The notes beneath the pieces were generated by a model that ran no database searches, was not told the origin of the DNA, and was given only the letters and a program-made list of their open reading frames with translations. From Calothrix sp. CSU_2_0 (GTDB lineage Bacteria; Cyanobacteriota; Cyanobacteriia; Cyanobacteriales; Nostocaceae), in NCBI GenBank assembly GCA_012034595.1, contig JAAUPE010000020.1, positions 1 to 63,220 on the forward strand: DNA of 63,220 bases, in the 5' to 3' direction. The translations under genes were made by a program, and so were the position numbers. This document shows positions 18,440 to 28,510 of the stretch, one piece after another (the stretch's first letter is position 1; each line of letters opens with the position of its first letter).

Positions 18440-19564
18440 AAGATCGTTGAGACTAACACCATAAAACTCTTGTGCTTGCCTGATTGCTATCTTTGTATCG
18501 TTCCCCATGACTCCATTAAGTGGACCTTTGTAAAAGCCTTTTTCTCTGAGTCTTCGTTGAATTTCCAGGACGTTGAACTCATTCCTAGTTCCGGTATTGA
18601 TGGAACTGTATAATTTTGCACGGGTTGTTGGTCCCGCGACACCACTGGCAGCGAGGTAATTCTCTGCCTGGAAGCGTCTGACTGCATCAGCAGTAAAAGG
18701 ACCGTAGTAGCCGTTTGGCTGTCCTTCTAAGTACCCAGCTTTAATTAATTGCTCTTGTACGACTCGCACAGCTTCACCGCGATCGCCTAGTCGAAGTTTG
18801 TCGTTGGTTCTGGGTCGAGGTGCGCTATCTTCGCCATATCCAACGCCAATGGGAGGTAGACGACGCATGGTAGCAGGACCGACTAAACCGTCAGATTCTA
18901 GATTATAAGCTGTTTGAAAGCTTTTGACGGAATCTTCGGTAATGGTTCCAAAAATTCCTGTCGCATTGCCATAGTAGTAACCTGCAACACGCAGACGCTC
19001 TTGGAGAATCCGTACTTCTTCACCTTCATCCCCTTTACCTAAGATACTGGGGGTACGACGCTTGGCAGTTGGGGAGGTTGTCTTATTGGAGACATTTTGA
19101 GCTACTGGCTTTTTCTGGGTAGCTGTGACATTAGTCGTCGTTTTTCGGGTTTGGGTAGTTTTGGCTGGGGGTTTCCAATTTTCTAATTTATTCACGGTTG
19201 TGCCTCCAGCAATGCCGCTAGCTTCCAATCCAGATGCTTTTTGGAAGCGTTTGACTGCATCTTCGGTACGAACATCGTATAATTGCGTAATTGGAGCTTG
19301 GTAAAAACCAGCTCGTCTTAAGTCTTGTTGAAGCTCACGAACAGATGGTCCGCGATCGCCTTTTTGTAATGCGATCGCGCTACTCATGGCGGTCATTAAA
19401 GATAAAGTTAGGGCTAGGGGTAGCATATACCGCCAAGCTCGACTCGACAGCTTCTTCCAGTTTGGCGATGCTCCCCGATCTAGCAAAAAGCTGAATCCAG
19501 CTAGTTCACTGGATGGGCAGTCTTCGTAGTCGAAAGCTAGGTGTAAATACGCAAGGTTTTCCAT
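18422..19564 (-). CDS. Cell-wall-binding protein with four peptidoglycan-binding repeats
   Basis: The 380-residue protein has a hydrophobic segment at about 46-66 (YMLPLALTLSLMTAMSSAIA), acting as signal or anchor, after a soluble N-terminus. Four PG_binding_1 repeats follow, at about 67-130 (KGDRGPSVRELQQDLRRAGF), 175-240 (KGDEGEEVRILQERLRVAGY), 255-320 (LGDRGEAVRVVQEQLIKAGY) and a shorter one at 330-375. A Thr/Lys-rich linker lies after the first. No catalytic domain is present. It is convergent with furA, matching the furA/alr1690 arrangement known in Anabaena. Confidence 0.9.
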   Translation of the reverse strand: MENLAYLHLAFDYEDCPSSELAGFSFLLDRGASPNWKKLSSRAWRYMLPLALTLSLMTAMSSAIALQKGDRGPSVRELQQDLRRAGFYQAPITQLYDVRTEDAVKRFQKASGLEASGIAGGTTVNKLENWKPPAKTTQTRKTTTNVTATQKKPVAQNVSNKTTSPTAKRRTPSILGKGDEGEEVRILQERLRVAGYYYGNATGIFGTITEDSVKSFQTAYNLESDGLVGPATMRRLPPIGVGYGEDSAPRPRTNDKLRLGDRGEAVRVVQEQLIKAGYLEGQPNGYYGPFTADAVRRFQAENYLAASGVAGPTTRAKLYSSINTGTRNEFNVLEIQRRLREKGFYKGPLNGVMGNDTKIAIRQAQEFYGVSLNDLRSGRF

Positions 19565-20453
19565 AGTTTTTTCCTAATATTTTCCTACACCACTTGTTCT
19601 TATTCGATAGCTGCTTTGGGTTGATACACTAAGTTTGGCAGATTTTACAGTGTTTGTATATCCACATCCTGCCATAAATTGGTTCTGTATGCTTCAATTA
19701 ATTCCTCAGCAATATCACGCAGGATTTGTGGCTTGATTTTGCGGAAAAATTCACCAATTATTGAATCAAATCATTGATTTTTTGGCAATTTCTTCATCTT
19801 CTTTCTGCGAGATACCTCATCCGCTCCTAATTAATATTTTGGAGACAGGAGTGTTTGGATTGCCCCAATCTTGGTTAAAAGAGGAATTTCTAGGATATGA
19901 AGGGAAATCAGGCTTTTGTTTACATTTGGGAATCTTTTGTAAAGATTATAGATATGTGTAGCTCAGGGTACAGTTCCGTCTCAATCGAGGGTTTCGGGTA
20001 ACGCATAGTTAAATTCGATTTATGTCTATTTCGATTTATGTCTATGATGTCCATCGAAAAAGTCGATTTGCCGCGTCTTGCTGGGGGAAATACCCTGGAA
20101 ATTGATGGCTGTTACAACTGTTATTACTGGGTCAAATTAGTTTATCAAATTCCTCAAGGTATCGGGGAAAATTTATGAAATTATCAAGGTCAGCACCACA
20201 AGTAATCAGTTGTGGTGCTGATGGTGGGTAAAATCTGGTTCAATCGCGTCGTTTTTTGGCATTATGATTAAGGTTATATGTTAATTTGATGCTGCAAGTG
20301 TAGAGGTTGGCAGCCTGAAATTTTAGAAATATTTTTGATAATTTGCAAGAAACTACTGCTAGGGTGGAAATGTCTGTATGTGAAATTTATAGGCGTTATG
20401 GTGAGAATTCGGGGATGCTCGTTTCCCCATACCATGTATATCTATGAAAGATA
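19565..20453. other. 890-nt region with gene remnants
   Basis: No intact gene is recognised. On the minus strand, 19645-19755 encodes a fragment ending EELIEAYRTNLWQDVDIQTL with its own stop, apparently the tail of a lost gene. On the plus strand, from about 20044, a 44-codon frame includes EIDGCYNCYYWVKLVYQIP; its origin is unknown. AAATCGATTTATGTCTATTTCG is locally duplicated near 20015-20045. Confidence 0.5.
19645..19755 (-). pseudogene. C-terminal gene remnant
   Basis: The frame reads IGEFFRKIKPQILRDIAEEL and on to a TAA at 19645-19647. An in-frame stop lies just upstream and there is no start. The composition looks like real protein, but the parent family was not identified. Confidence 0.4.
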
Positions 20454-22502
20454 ATGCTGAGTTCACCCGACTTGAGTTTTTCTCGAACCTTACCTACATA
20501 TCTATTTAATCAGCTTGGGAATTTGTTAGAGCAAATGACTCAAGCTACTGAAGGTGAGGTTTTATTGATGACGGAAGCTGTTTTAGATAGGGTTCCCATT
20601 TCCAGTGAATGGAGAATACAACGGTTTACTGTGGTCGTTTCACAAGGGTTTAGCGCTCTTTTGGTGGGTAAACCAATGGAGGAGGTGACAGGGGGTTTGC
20701 TTGGCAGTGAGGAGCAATTAGAAAAGGTATATGGACTCGTTGGTAGTTTGGGGAATGGTGAGAGCGATCGCGCTTTAAATGTCAGCTTAACTTTTGATTT
20801 AAATGCGATCGCATCTTTTTTATTAGAATTGCGTAATTTATTTGCCTGTGATTCTCAAATTTATTTAGATTTGCAATCCTATTCTCAAAAGCTTGTACCA
20901 AATAACAGTACGCTTCAAGAAAAGTTTACGTTACTTTTACTTGAATCTCTAATTGACCAATCTCAAGAAACAATAGTTACTAAATCTAGTTTGAGTAATT
21001 TGAATTATTCTGCTTGCCAGCAGGTTGAAGAAGCTTTACGGAAACAAATTGCCCAAGAACGTCTCTTAAATCGAGTTACAACCCAAATCCGTAATAGTTT
21101 GGATTTATCGGTGATTGTGGAGACTGCAATTTCCCAGGTGCGTGAGTTTTTGGAACTGGATAGATTGGTAGTTTATAAGTTTGAGAAATATCAGGTTGGG
21201 AAAGATAAATTTGCAGTATCACAAGTTAATAATCAAGAACATTTGACTATTAATTCTTATGATTACTCGGATTCTAATAAGATTTTTAATTTGGAGAATT
21301 CGCAAATTATCGAAGCTCCTCAACAGCAGTCGATTAAATATATTGGCTGTATAATTTATGAAAATTTGAAGAATGAGACTATCCCATCAGTTTTAAACTA
21401 TCGAGAGAAAAATTGTTTTGCTCCAAGTACAAAATGCTGGGAAAAATATTGTCAAGGTTTTACTTTAGCTATAAATGATATTGAAAAAACATACGCTTTG
21501 GAAAAGTGTTTATTAAAGCTTTTAAAAGATGCTCAAGTGCGAGCAAAATTAGTTGTACCAATTATCTTTGAGCATAAACTTTGGGGATTATTAATTGCAC
21601 ATCAGTGTCATGACACTCGAAATTGGAATGATAGCGATAGTAATTTAATGACTGCCATTGCCGAACAATTAGCGATCGCAATCCATCAAGCTGAATTAAT
21701 GTACTCGTTGACTGAGGAAAAGAAGTACCTGGAACAGCGAGTTGTCGAACGCACAATGGCACTACATGACGCATTGGAAGCTGCTAAAGCTGCTAGTCGT
21801 ATTCGTAATGAGTTTCTTGCTACCATTAGTCACGAACTCAAAACTCCATTGACATATGTAATTGGTATGTCTTCAACATTGCTACGGTGGTCATTTGGAG
21901 AATTGACACAACGACAGCGTGATTACTTGCAAACTATCCATGATAGCGGTGAACATTTGTTAGAAATGATTGATGATATTCTCGATTTGTCGCAACTGGA
22001 AGCTGGGAAAGCTGTGTTAGACATTACGGAGTTTTCATTACAAGAAATTGCCGAAAATATAATTAATGAATTGCAGGAAAAAGCGACTTTTCAACAAGTA
22101 GAATTGAAGCTAGATTTGCAGTTACATCAAAGACGCGATCGCTTTTGTGCGGATGTGCGAAGAATTAGACAGATTTTGAGCAATATTCTGAGTAATGCGA
22201 TTAAGTTTACTCCCGAAAATGGAAGTGTTACTTTGCGTTTGTGGTGGGAAAAGGGAACAGCAGTATTTCAAGTTGAAGATACAGGTATTGGAATATCAGA
22301 AGAACAATTACCCCAACTTTTTGAGAAGTTTCATCAACTTCATACACCTTATAACCGTCGTTATGAAGGAACTGGTTTAGGATTAGCTCTTACCAAGCAA
22401 CTTGTGGACATGCATCGCGGTAGAATTGAAGTAGAATCAACGGTTGGTGCAGGTTCAATTTTTACTGTTTCAATACCAGCACAAACTATAAATTCTCAGT
22501 GA
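20454..22502 (+). CDS. GAF-domain sensor histidine kinase
   Basis: This 682-residue hybrid-free histidine kinase has an N-terminal region (1-180) of the kind seen in related cyanobacterial GAF kinases but with no name I can give. A phytochrome-type GAF domain follows (about 205-412), ending LWGLLIAHQCHDTRNW. A coiled linker (420-450) leads to HisKA with phospho-acceptor H460 (ATISHELKTPL), then HATPase_c with the N-box NILSNAIKFTPENG, DTGIGI and GTGLGLAL. There is no membrane segment. Cys352 occupies the place of the chromophore Cys in cyanobacteriochrome GAFs, but the next residue is Leu, not His, so chromophore binding is uncertain. No response regulator is adjacent. Confidence 0.9.
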   Translation: MLSSPDLSFSRTLPTYLFNQLGNLLEQMTQATEGEVLLMTEAVLDRVPISSEWRIQRFTVVVSQGFSALLVGKPMEEVTGGLLGSEEQLEKVYGLVGSLGNGESDRALNVSLTFDLNAIASFLLELRNLFACDSQIYLDLQSYSQKLVPNNSTLQEKFTLLLLESLIDQSQETIVTKSSLSNLNYSACQQVEEALRKQIAQERLLNRVTTQIRNSLDLSVIVETAISQVREFLELDRLVVYKFEKYQVGKDKFAVSQVNNQEHLTINSYDYSDSNKIFNLENSQIIEAPQQQSIKYIGCIIYENLKNETIPSVLNYREKNCFAPSTKCWEKYCQGFTLAINDIEKTYALEKCLLKLLKDAQVRAKLVVPIIFEHKLWGLLIAHQCHDTRNWNDSDSNLMTAIAEQLAIAIHQAELMYSLTEEKKYLEQRVVERTMALHDALEAAKAASRIRNEFLATISHELKTPLTYVIGMSSTLLRWSFGELTQRQRDYLQTIHDSGEHLLEMIDDILDLSQLEAGKAVLDITEFSLQEIAENIINELQEKATFQQVELKLDLQLHQRRDRFCADVRRIRQILSNILSNAIKFTPENGSVTLRLWWEKGTAVFQVEDTGIGISEEQLPQLFEKFHQLHTPYNRRYEGTGLGLALTKQLVDMHRGRIEVESTVGAGSIFTVSIPAQTINSQ

Positions 22503-22537
22503 ATTAGGTATTAGATATTAACTCTTTATTTTTATAT

Positions 22538-23389
22538 TTAATTACTAATTCCTAACTCTCGAATATGATGTTGAATATGTTCTTCGATAAAACTTGCAAT
22601 AAAGCAATAACTGTGGTCGTAACCTTCTTGATATCGTAAATTTACAGGCTGATTAACTTCTTTACAAGCTTGTTTAAATAATTCCGGTTTTAGCTGTTCT
22701 AATAAAAATTTATCAGCCGTACCTTGGTCAATCAAAATATTACCATGATACTTATATTTTTTAACTAGTTCGCTCGCATCATAATCGCACCACTTTTCTT
22801 TATTTTCTCCTAAATATTCGCTCAATGTTTTTTCTCCCCAAGGACAACGCATCGGTGCAACAATTGGTGCAAATGCTGAAACAGACTTGAATTTATCGGG
22901 ATTTCTTAAAGCACAAATTAATGCCCCGTGTCCTCCCATTGAATGCCCAAAAATACCTTGTTTGTCAGTCTGTATCGCGAAATTTGTTGCAATTAAAGTG
23001 GGTAATTCGTTAACCACATAACTGTACATTTGATAATGTGAATTCCAAGGTTCTTCTGTTGCATCTACATAAAATCCTGCCCCTGTTCCAAAGTCCCAAT
23101 TTTCATCTTCACCGGGTATACCTGTATTTCTAGGGCTAGTATCGGGTACAACTAACATTAACCCATGTTCTGCGGCATATTTTTGTGCCCCCGATTTAAC
23201 CATAAAGTTCTCTTCTGTACAGGTTAATCCAGATAGGAAATATAGTACTGGGATAGGTTGTGATTTTGGTTGTGGTGGGTGATAAACTGCAAAACGCATA
23301 TTGGTTTTGCATGTAGTAGATAGATGGGAATAAAAATTCAACTTTCCACCAAAAAATTTGTATTCATTGACAATATTAAGACTAGACAT
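22538..23389 (-). CDS. fghA: S-formylglutathione hydrolase
   Basis: This hydrolyses S-formylglutathione to formate and glutathione in formaldehyde detoxification. The 283-residue esterase-D type protein has nucleophile Ser150 in GIFGHSMGGHGA, the acid region LIDQGTADKFL and His in YDHSYCFI. YFLSGLTCTEENFM and NTGIPGEDENWDFG are strongly conserved in this family. No alcohol dehydrogenase III gene is next to it. It is convergent with the histidine kinase. Confidence 0.95.
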   Translation of the reverse strand: MSSLNIVNEYKFFGGKLNFYSHLSTTCKTNMRFAVYHPPQPKSQPIPVLYFLSGLTCTEENFMVKSGAQKYAAEHGLMLVVPDTSPRNTGIPGEDENWDFGTGAGFYVDATEEPWNSHYQMYSYVVNELPTLIATNFAIQTDKQGIFGHSMGGHGALICALRNPDKFKSVSAFAPIVAPMRCPWGEKTLSEYLGENKEKWCDYDASELVKKYKYHGNILIDQGTADKFLLEQLKPELFKQACKEVNQPVNLRYQEGYDHSYCFIASFIEEHIQHHIRELGISN

Positions 23390-23610
23390 AAGTTTTTATT
23401 CCTCTTTCCTGAACTTTCTCGCTTATCCTCGTCTTTTTTATTTTTTACTCTAGTTCTCAGATCGAACTTGGTAATTAATTCTCGAAAGATTGCTTGTTTA
23501 TCTCTTTATTATTCTACAAGATTATCTAACGTTTCTTGTACAGAAATATGATAGTTTAAGTTTTGCTCTCTTGAAAATTGGTTATGCTTGGATTAAAATT
23601 ATACAATTTA

Positions 23611-24165
23611 TCAATTAAAGTTTTTATAATCTCTTTTTAACAAGGAAAATATTTTCAAATTATGAAATTCACCTTTCCAAAATCCAAATTCTCTGAGAAC
23701 CCCCTCTTCAATAAAGCCTAGCTTTTCTAACAAAGCCATTGAAGCTATGTTTTCTAACATAACTTTTGCTTCAATTCGGTTTAATTCTGTATTTTCAAAT
23801 GCAAATTTAATTATAGCTGTTAATGCTTCTGACATAATCTTTTGCCGCCAGTAAGCCTTAGTCAATTCGTAACCTATTTCCGTACAAAAAAGTGGTTTAC
23901 CCCAGAAACGATAACCACAAGTACCAATAATTATATTTTCATCTTTTTTGGCAATCCCCCAACGAATTCCTTTTCTAGTTAAAAAACGGTCATTCCAGTT
24001 ATTAATGAATCTTCTTGCCCGTTCCATGTTTGTAAATGCTTCCGCATCATGGTATTTCAACACATCTTTATCAGAAAAAAAATCGAAAATTGCTTCTGTA
24101 TCCGATACTTTGATTTCTCTTAATATGAGGTTTTCGGTTTCGAGTTGAGGAAATTTATCGAGCAT
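23611..24165 (-). CDS. GNAT acetyltransferase (RimJ/RimL type)
   Basis: This 184-residue protein starts LDKFPQLETENLILREI, the usual beginning of RimJ/RimL-like acetyltransferases. IGTCGYRFWGKP, EIGYELTKAYWRQKIMSEAL and NIASMALLEKLGFIEEGVLR give the acetyl-CoA binding region. Acceptor unknown; N-terminal protein acetylation or small-molecule acetylation are both possible. It stands alone. Confidence 0.88.
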   Translation of the reverse strand: MLDKFPQLETENLILREIKVSDTEAIFDFFSDKDVLKYHDAEAFTNMERARRFINNWNDRFLTRKGIRWGIAKKDENIIIGTCGYRFWGKPLFCTEIGYELTKAYWRQKIMSEALTAIIKFAFENTELNRIEAKVMLENIASMALLEKLGFIEEGVLREFGFWKGEFHNLKIFSLLKRDYKNFN

Positions 24166-24728
24166 ATTACTAATTACTAAGATTAAGCAAATTATTACCC
24201 TTTACTCTGACTTCCGAATAAATAGCGGCAATTAATAATATTTCTTTACTTAAATTAAAATTATTTATTAAATTAATTTAAATATTTAGTAAAAGTTACT
24301 TGAACCTCGTCCGTTTTGGTACTAGCGAGTTTTTGATTACTCTGTTCCCTTGTTGTAACGTCATGTAGATGTATACCACTAGCGCAGAACACAACGGGGA
24401 ACTCCGTGTTTACCCGTTAGGGTAGGAGTTTGTCACAGACTAATAATCTCAACATAATTTACGGAAAACTACAGCTTTTAAGATAGACTAGAATTGAAAG
24501 GCTACTTAAAAAAAGCTATTTATTTTAACTAAATTGAGCAAAAATATTACAGAGTAAGGGTATTCTATTTAAATGCCCCTACTCTTTGTAGTTAACAACC
24601 TCGAACAAACCCTGAATCATTGATATATTCCATGTCCAATTATTGTTTATTGCTTGATGATACAAGCCTCCGGCTTGATCCGTGCGGTTAATCGATAATC
24701 CAAAATTGATTGACCTAAACTCAGCAAG
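24166..24728. other. Intergenic region, no gene recognised
   Basis: About 560 nt of AT-rich sequence carrying no coding region I can support. It lies downstream of the short nblA-like gene on the minus strand. Confidence 0.45.
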
Positions 24729-24905
24729 CTAAATCGGACAACGTTTGAGCAAGTTGCGAATCATATTATCTTTAACCATCAGCAACCGTGATGCTTGAAC
24801 TAATGTTTCAATCATCTGCTCCTGTGTCATATTGTGCGCTGATTCTTCCATCATTCGCATTTGAAATTGCTGTTCCAATGTTAATTGAAAAGCTTCACTA
24901 TCCAT
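24729..24905 (-). CDS. nblA: NblA-like phycobilisome degradation protein
   Basis: This 58-residue gene reads MDSEAFQLTLEQQFQMRMME at the start, then HNMTQEQMIETLVQ and LLMVKDNMIRNLLKR. The spacing and the LxLEQQF...Mxxx(Q)...LMVxxNMxxxLLK pattern follow the NblA family, small helical adaptors that bring phycobilisomes to Clp protease during nutrient starvation. An AGGAG site lies six bases before the ATG. The sequence is divergent from typical NblA, so it may be one of the paralogues found in heterocystous species. No regulator site was identified. Confidence 0.75.
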   Translation of the reverse strand: MDSEAFQLTLEQQFQMRMMEESAHNMTQEQMIETLVQASRLLMVKDNMIRNLLKRCPI

Positions 24906-25029
24906 AACGATCTCCTGTTTAATTTTTTATATGGCAAGTAAATACCACATTAGTGGATTTAAATCAAGATACATTTCGAGATTGTAGTATTACGGATTTC
25001 ATTTGTAAAAACTGTATATACATTTTTTT

Positions 25030-26343
25030 ATGACCATTTCTCAAGTAACTTTGTCTTCGTTAACAGCGATCGCACAACAAACCCGTTTAGCTGCGTTGCG
25101 GTTAGCAGTGCTGGCAACTGAAGAACGGAATCGAGCAATTGAAGCGATCGCACAAGCATTGGAATCTGCTCAGGATGATATTTTACGGGCAAATGTTGGA
25201 GATTGTGAAGCTGCTACGAACGATGGGATTGCGAAACCACTTTATAAACGCTTGCAATTGGATCGACACAAACTGCGTGATGCAATTAATGGTGTGCGAG
25301 ATGTTGGTAAATTAGTCGATCCTGTTGGTACGCTACAAATTCATCGCGAAATTGATAATGGGTTGATTCTCAAGCGAATAACTTGTCCTTTAGGAGTTTT
25401 GGGTGTAATTTTTGAAGCACGTCCTGAAGCTGCAATTCAAATTGTCTCATTGGCGATTAAGTCGGGGAATGGTGTTATCCTCAAGTGCGGTAAGGAAGCT
25501 GTAGGTTCCTGTGAAGCGATTGTCAAAGCGATTAAACAAGGACTTTCGCAAACTGCGGTAAATACTGATGCTGTGCAATTGTTGACAACCCGTGAAGAGA
25601 CTTTGGAATTATTGAAGTTAGATAAATATGTCGATTTAATTATTCCTCGCGGTTCTAATTCTTTTGTGCGGTTTGTGCAGGAAAATACTCGCATTCCCGT
25701 ACTCGGACATGCTGATGGAGTTTGTCATTTATATGTTGATTCCGCAGCAGATTTTCAGAAAGCAATTAATATTGCAGTTGATGCTAAAACTCAGTATCCT
25801 GCTGCATGTAATGCGATTGAAACAATGTTAGTTCATGCTGATATTGCTGCAAAATTTTTACCACAAGTCGCAAAGGTATTACAAGGATTGAATGTAGACT
25901 TGAAAGGATGCGATCGCACTTGCCAAATTTTACCAGAAATTACCAAAGCAACGCTTACCGACTGGGAAACTGAATATAGTGATTTAATTTTAGCTGTGAA
26001 AATTGTTGATAATTTGGAGGAAGCAATTACACATATTAATAACTACGGCTCTAAACATACCGATGCAATTATTACCGAAAATACCGATAATGCGACTACA
26101 TTTATGTCGCTTGTAAATGCTGCTGGTGTATATCATAATTGTTCGACTCGCTTTGCTGATGGCTTTCGCTACGGATTTGGTGCTGAAGTGGGTATTAGTA
26201 CGCAGCAAATGCCTCCACGGGGACCAGTTGGTTTGGAGGGTTTGGTTACTTATAAGTACCAGATGACGGGAAATGGTCAGATTGTTGCTGATTATACTGG
26301 AGAAGAAGCAAAATCATTTACTCATCGTGATTTATTCGATTAG
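25030..26343 (+). CDS. proA: Gamma-glutamyl phosphate reductase
   Basis: This makes glutamate-5-semialdehyde, the second step of proline synthesis, using NADPH. The 437 residues are normal. Motifs are [36 protein letters not shown] and the catalytic Cys region [16 protein letters not shown]. The C-terminal [14 protein letters not shown] is typical of cyanobacterial members. proB is not adjacent. It is divergent from the nblA-like gene. Confidence 0.97.
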   Translation: MTISQVTLSSLTAIAQQTRLAALRLAVLATEERNRAIEAIAQALESAQDDILRANVGDCEAATNDGIAKPLYKRLQLDRHKLRDAINGVRDVGKLVDPVGTLQIHREIDNGLILKRITCPLGVLGVIFEARPEAAIQIVSLAIKSGNGVILKCGKEAVGSCEAIVKAIKQGLSQTAVNTDAVQLLTTREETLELLKLDKYVDLIIPRGSNSFVRFVQENTRIPVLGHADGVCHLYVDSAADFQKAINIAVDAKTQYPAACNAIETMLVHADIAAKFLPQVAKVLQGLNVDLKGCDRTCQILPEITKATLTDWETEYSDLILAVKIVDNLEEAITHINNYGSKHTDAIITENTDNATTFMSLVNAAGVYHNCSTRFADGFRYGFGAEVGISTQQMPPRGPVGLEGLVTYKYQMTGNGQIVADYTGEEAKSFTHRDLFD

Positions 26344-26695
26344 TTAATTAATAAGTATCTTAAACTCTACCAAGCACAGACTCAACAGTTAGAGTTTTTT
26401 TGATAAAAATAGCCCAGATTGATAGTTTTGTTATCAATAAATATAATTGCTATTCAGTCAAATTTGTTGCCATTTTGGCAGACTATCACTTTTAATCAAT
26501 TTTAAAAACAGGTAAAAATTATGACGTTTCCTTTAAGGGAACAATTAATCATTGCCTAATAGTGGTATGAGGGGTTAGCATCTTTTGTAACCTCCAACAA
26601 TATTTGTCTATTTAATCTTAGTAAATTGGTTAATAATTCCTTTAACCTTGAACAATGGCATAGTTGAACTATTGAAATTTAAAGGATGAGAATTT
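26344..26695. other. Intergenic region, no gene recognised
   Basis: About 350 nt after proA. An AGAGTTTTTTTGATAAAAA tract near 26390 could terminate proA. Otherwise nothing was recognised. Confidence 0.45.
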
Positions 26696-26869
26696 GTGCC
26701 TGAATTGAACGAACTTTCTGCGATCGCATTCTGGGAAAACCCTTCCCCTAATGATGATACCAGCGATGGATATGATTGGGTTCTCGACTCGATTATGTCT
26801 GCAAGTCCTATCGATCAACCTGCACCAATTGATATAGTTGTCGAACCAACCACTCAACCTGATAATTAA
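26696..26869 (+). CDS. Small acidic protein, uncharacterised
   Basis: A 57-residue frame starts GTG at 26696, with AAAGGATGAG as a plausible ribosome site 8-10 nt upstream. The product is acidic and Pro/Asp-rich (FWENPSPNDDTSDGYDWVLD), soluble and probably disordered. It contains a HIP1-like GCGATCGC overlap. I recognise no family. The clean start context supports it; its length does not. Confidence 0.45.
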   Translation: MPELNELSAIAFWENPSPNDDTSDGYDWVLDSIMSASPIDQPAPIDIVVEPTTQPDN

Positions 26870-26879
26870 TATTCTGGTT

Positions 26880-26940
26880 GGAGTTAGGAATTATGAATTA
26901 TGAATTAGGAGTTAGGAATTAGGAATTAGGATTAAATAAT
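26880..26940. repeat. Heptameric GAATTAG-type repeats
   Basis: Imperfect tandem units of GAATTAG, TAGGAAT and GAATTAT lie between the small gene and menF. They are of the same short-tandem type as at 41614 and 62540. Confidence 0.6.
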
Positions 26941-27071
26941 AACTAATAACTAGTACATGACGGCGGAAATAAGCTTACCATTTTAAATAGCTGAAAAGCT
27001 TATAGAATATTATTTATTCCTTCTGTCTTCTGCCTACTTACTTCTATCTTCTCGTACTAATAACTAATAAC

Positions 27072-28498
27072 TTAAATTAATGCCTTAAGTAATGCTTGAA
27101 ATTTGAGTTGAATTTCTGCCAGTTCCTTATCAGGATCGGAACCTGCTACAATGCCAGCACCTGCATATAAACGTGCTTTGTCACCATCGATTAATGCTGA
27201 ACGTATTCCGACAATAAATTCACAGTTTCCCGAAGCATCTACCCATCCTAAAGGTGCAGCATATAAACCTCTTTCAAAGCTTTCATATCGTCGAATTTCA
27301 GTACAAGCAAAATCGCGATCGCAACCCGCAACGGCAGGTGTAGGATGTAATTGGGCAACAATTTGTAATGGGTGTACGTTACTAGGAACAGTAGCTCGAA
27401 TTGGTGTCCATAAATGTTGAATATTTGACAATTGTCGTAACCGTGGTGCTAATATCTCCGGCAATAAACCTAATTTTGATAACTGTTGCGTAATAAAATC
27501 AATTACTAAGGAATGCTCATGTTTTTCTTTGTCGCTATTTAACAACAGGTTTGCATTTGCAGCATCTTCCTGGGGAGTTTTTCCCCTTGGGGCACTTCCT
27601 GCTAATGCATCGGTTATTAATTGCTGTTTGTGGATGCTAATTAGTCTTTCTGGACTTGCCCCGATAAATTTTTGTCCTTTGCCGTTACTAATGGAAAATA
27701 TACAGCAGTTGGGATGAAGTTGCCGCAGATTATGCAACGATTTAAATAAATTAAATGCAGTTGCAGAACGGACATCAAGAATATCAGCTAAAACAATTTT
27801 ACTAAAACGCTTGGTTTCAATTGCTTTTAGTGCCGATTTTACAGAACTTTTAAATTTTTCTGGGTTTGCGATCGACTCTTTACTAAATTTTATTTGCGAA
27901 TTCGCAGAAGTAGAAGTCGGTTGAGATGAATAATATGCTAAAGATTGAATAATTTCAATTTTTGTCCATAAAACTTGCAGTTCTACATTAATATTTGTAT
28001 CTGCATTTATCACTAAATTAGCAACTAATCGACAGCGCTTATCTTTAACTGCGACTTGCCAACCTGGTAAAAAAACAGTACTGGCAGGGAAGGATAATCT
28101 GGTTGTAAATTTTCTTCAAAAAAACCAAAACCGCAATAGAAATGCGGTTGCGAAAAATCTGCGTTATCCCATCCAAAGCCAACAATATGGCTTAAACAAT
28201 CTTTAATAAACTTTTCTGCTTTGTCAAATCTATTTTTCCCAGAAATTTCTAGTTTAGTAACTGCATCAATCGCGACAATCGACTCTTTATTTGCTTGATT
28301 CTCCCAATAGAAACTTACTTGATGTTGTTGAACTAATTTTGCTAATACAACTAAAGGATCGACTAAGTTAATCTCAAGTGAAACACTTGCTATTTTAGAG
28401 TAATTCTTACGGACACATTTTTCCCGAACAGCTAAAAGAAATTCGTATATTTCCTTCTTATATACAAGAAAGTCGGGGAGACATTGAGAAACTGTCAT
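27072..28498 (-). CDS. menF: Isochorismate synthase, one-base frameshift
   Basis: Isochorismate synthase opens the phylloquinone (vitamin K1) pathway, which supplies the photosystem I A1 cofactor. The upstream part (MTVSQCLPDFLVYKKEIYEF to PVLFF, from ATG 28498) and the downstream part (to AEIQLKFQALLKALI) are in different frames. The A7 run at 28069-28075 needs one more base to give PVLFFLPGWQVAVKDKRCRL and a protein of about 475 residues. The chorismate-binding core is intact: KIVLADILDVRS, FIGASPERLISI, GSAPRGKTPQ and HPTPAVAG. It is divergent from menA. Confidence 0.92.
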
Positions 28499-28510
28499 GG
28501 ATTTAAACAA

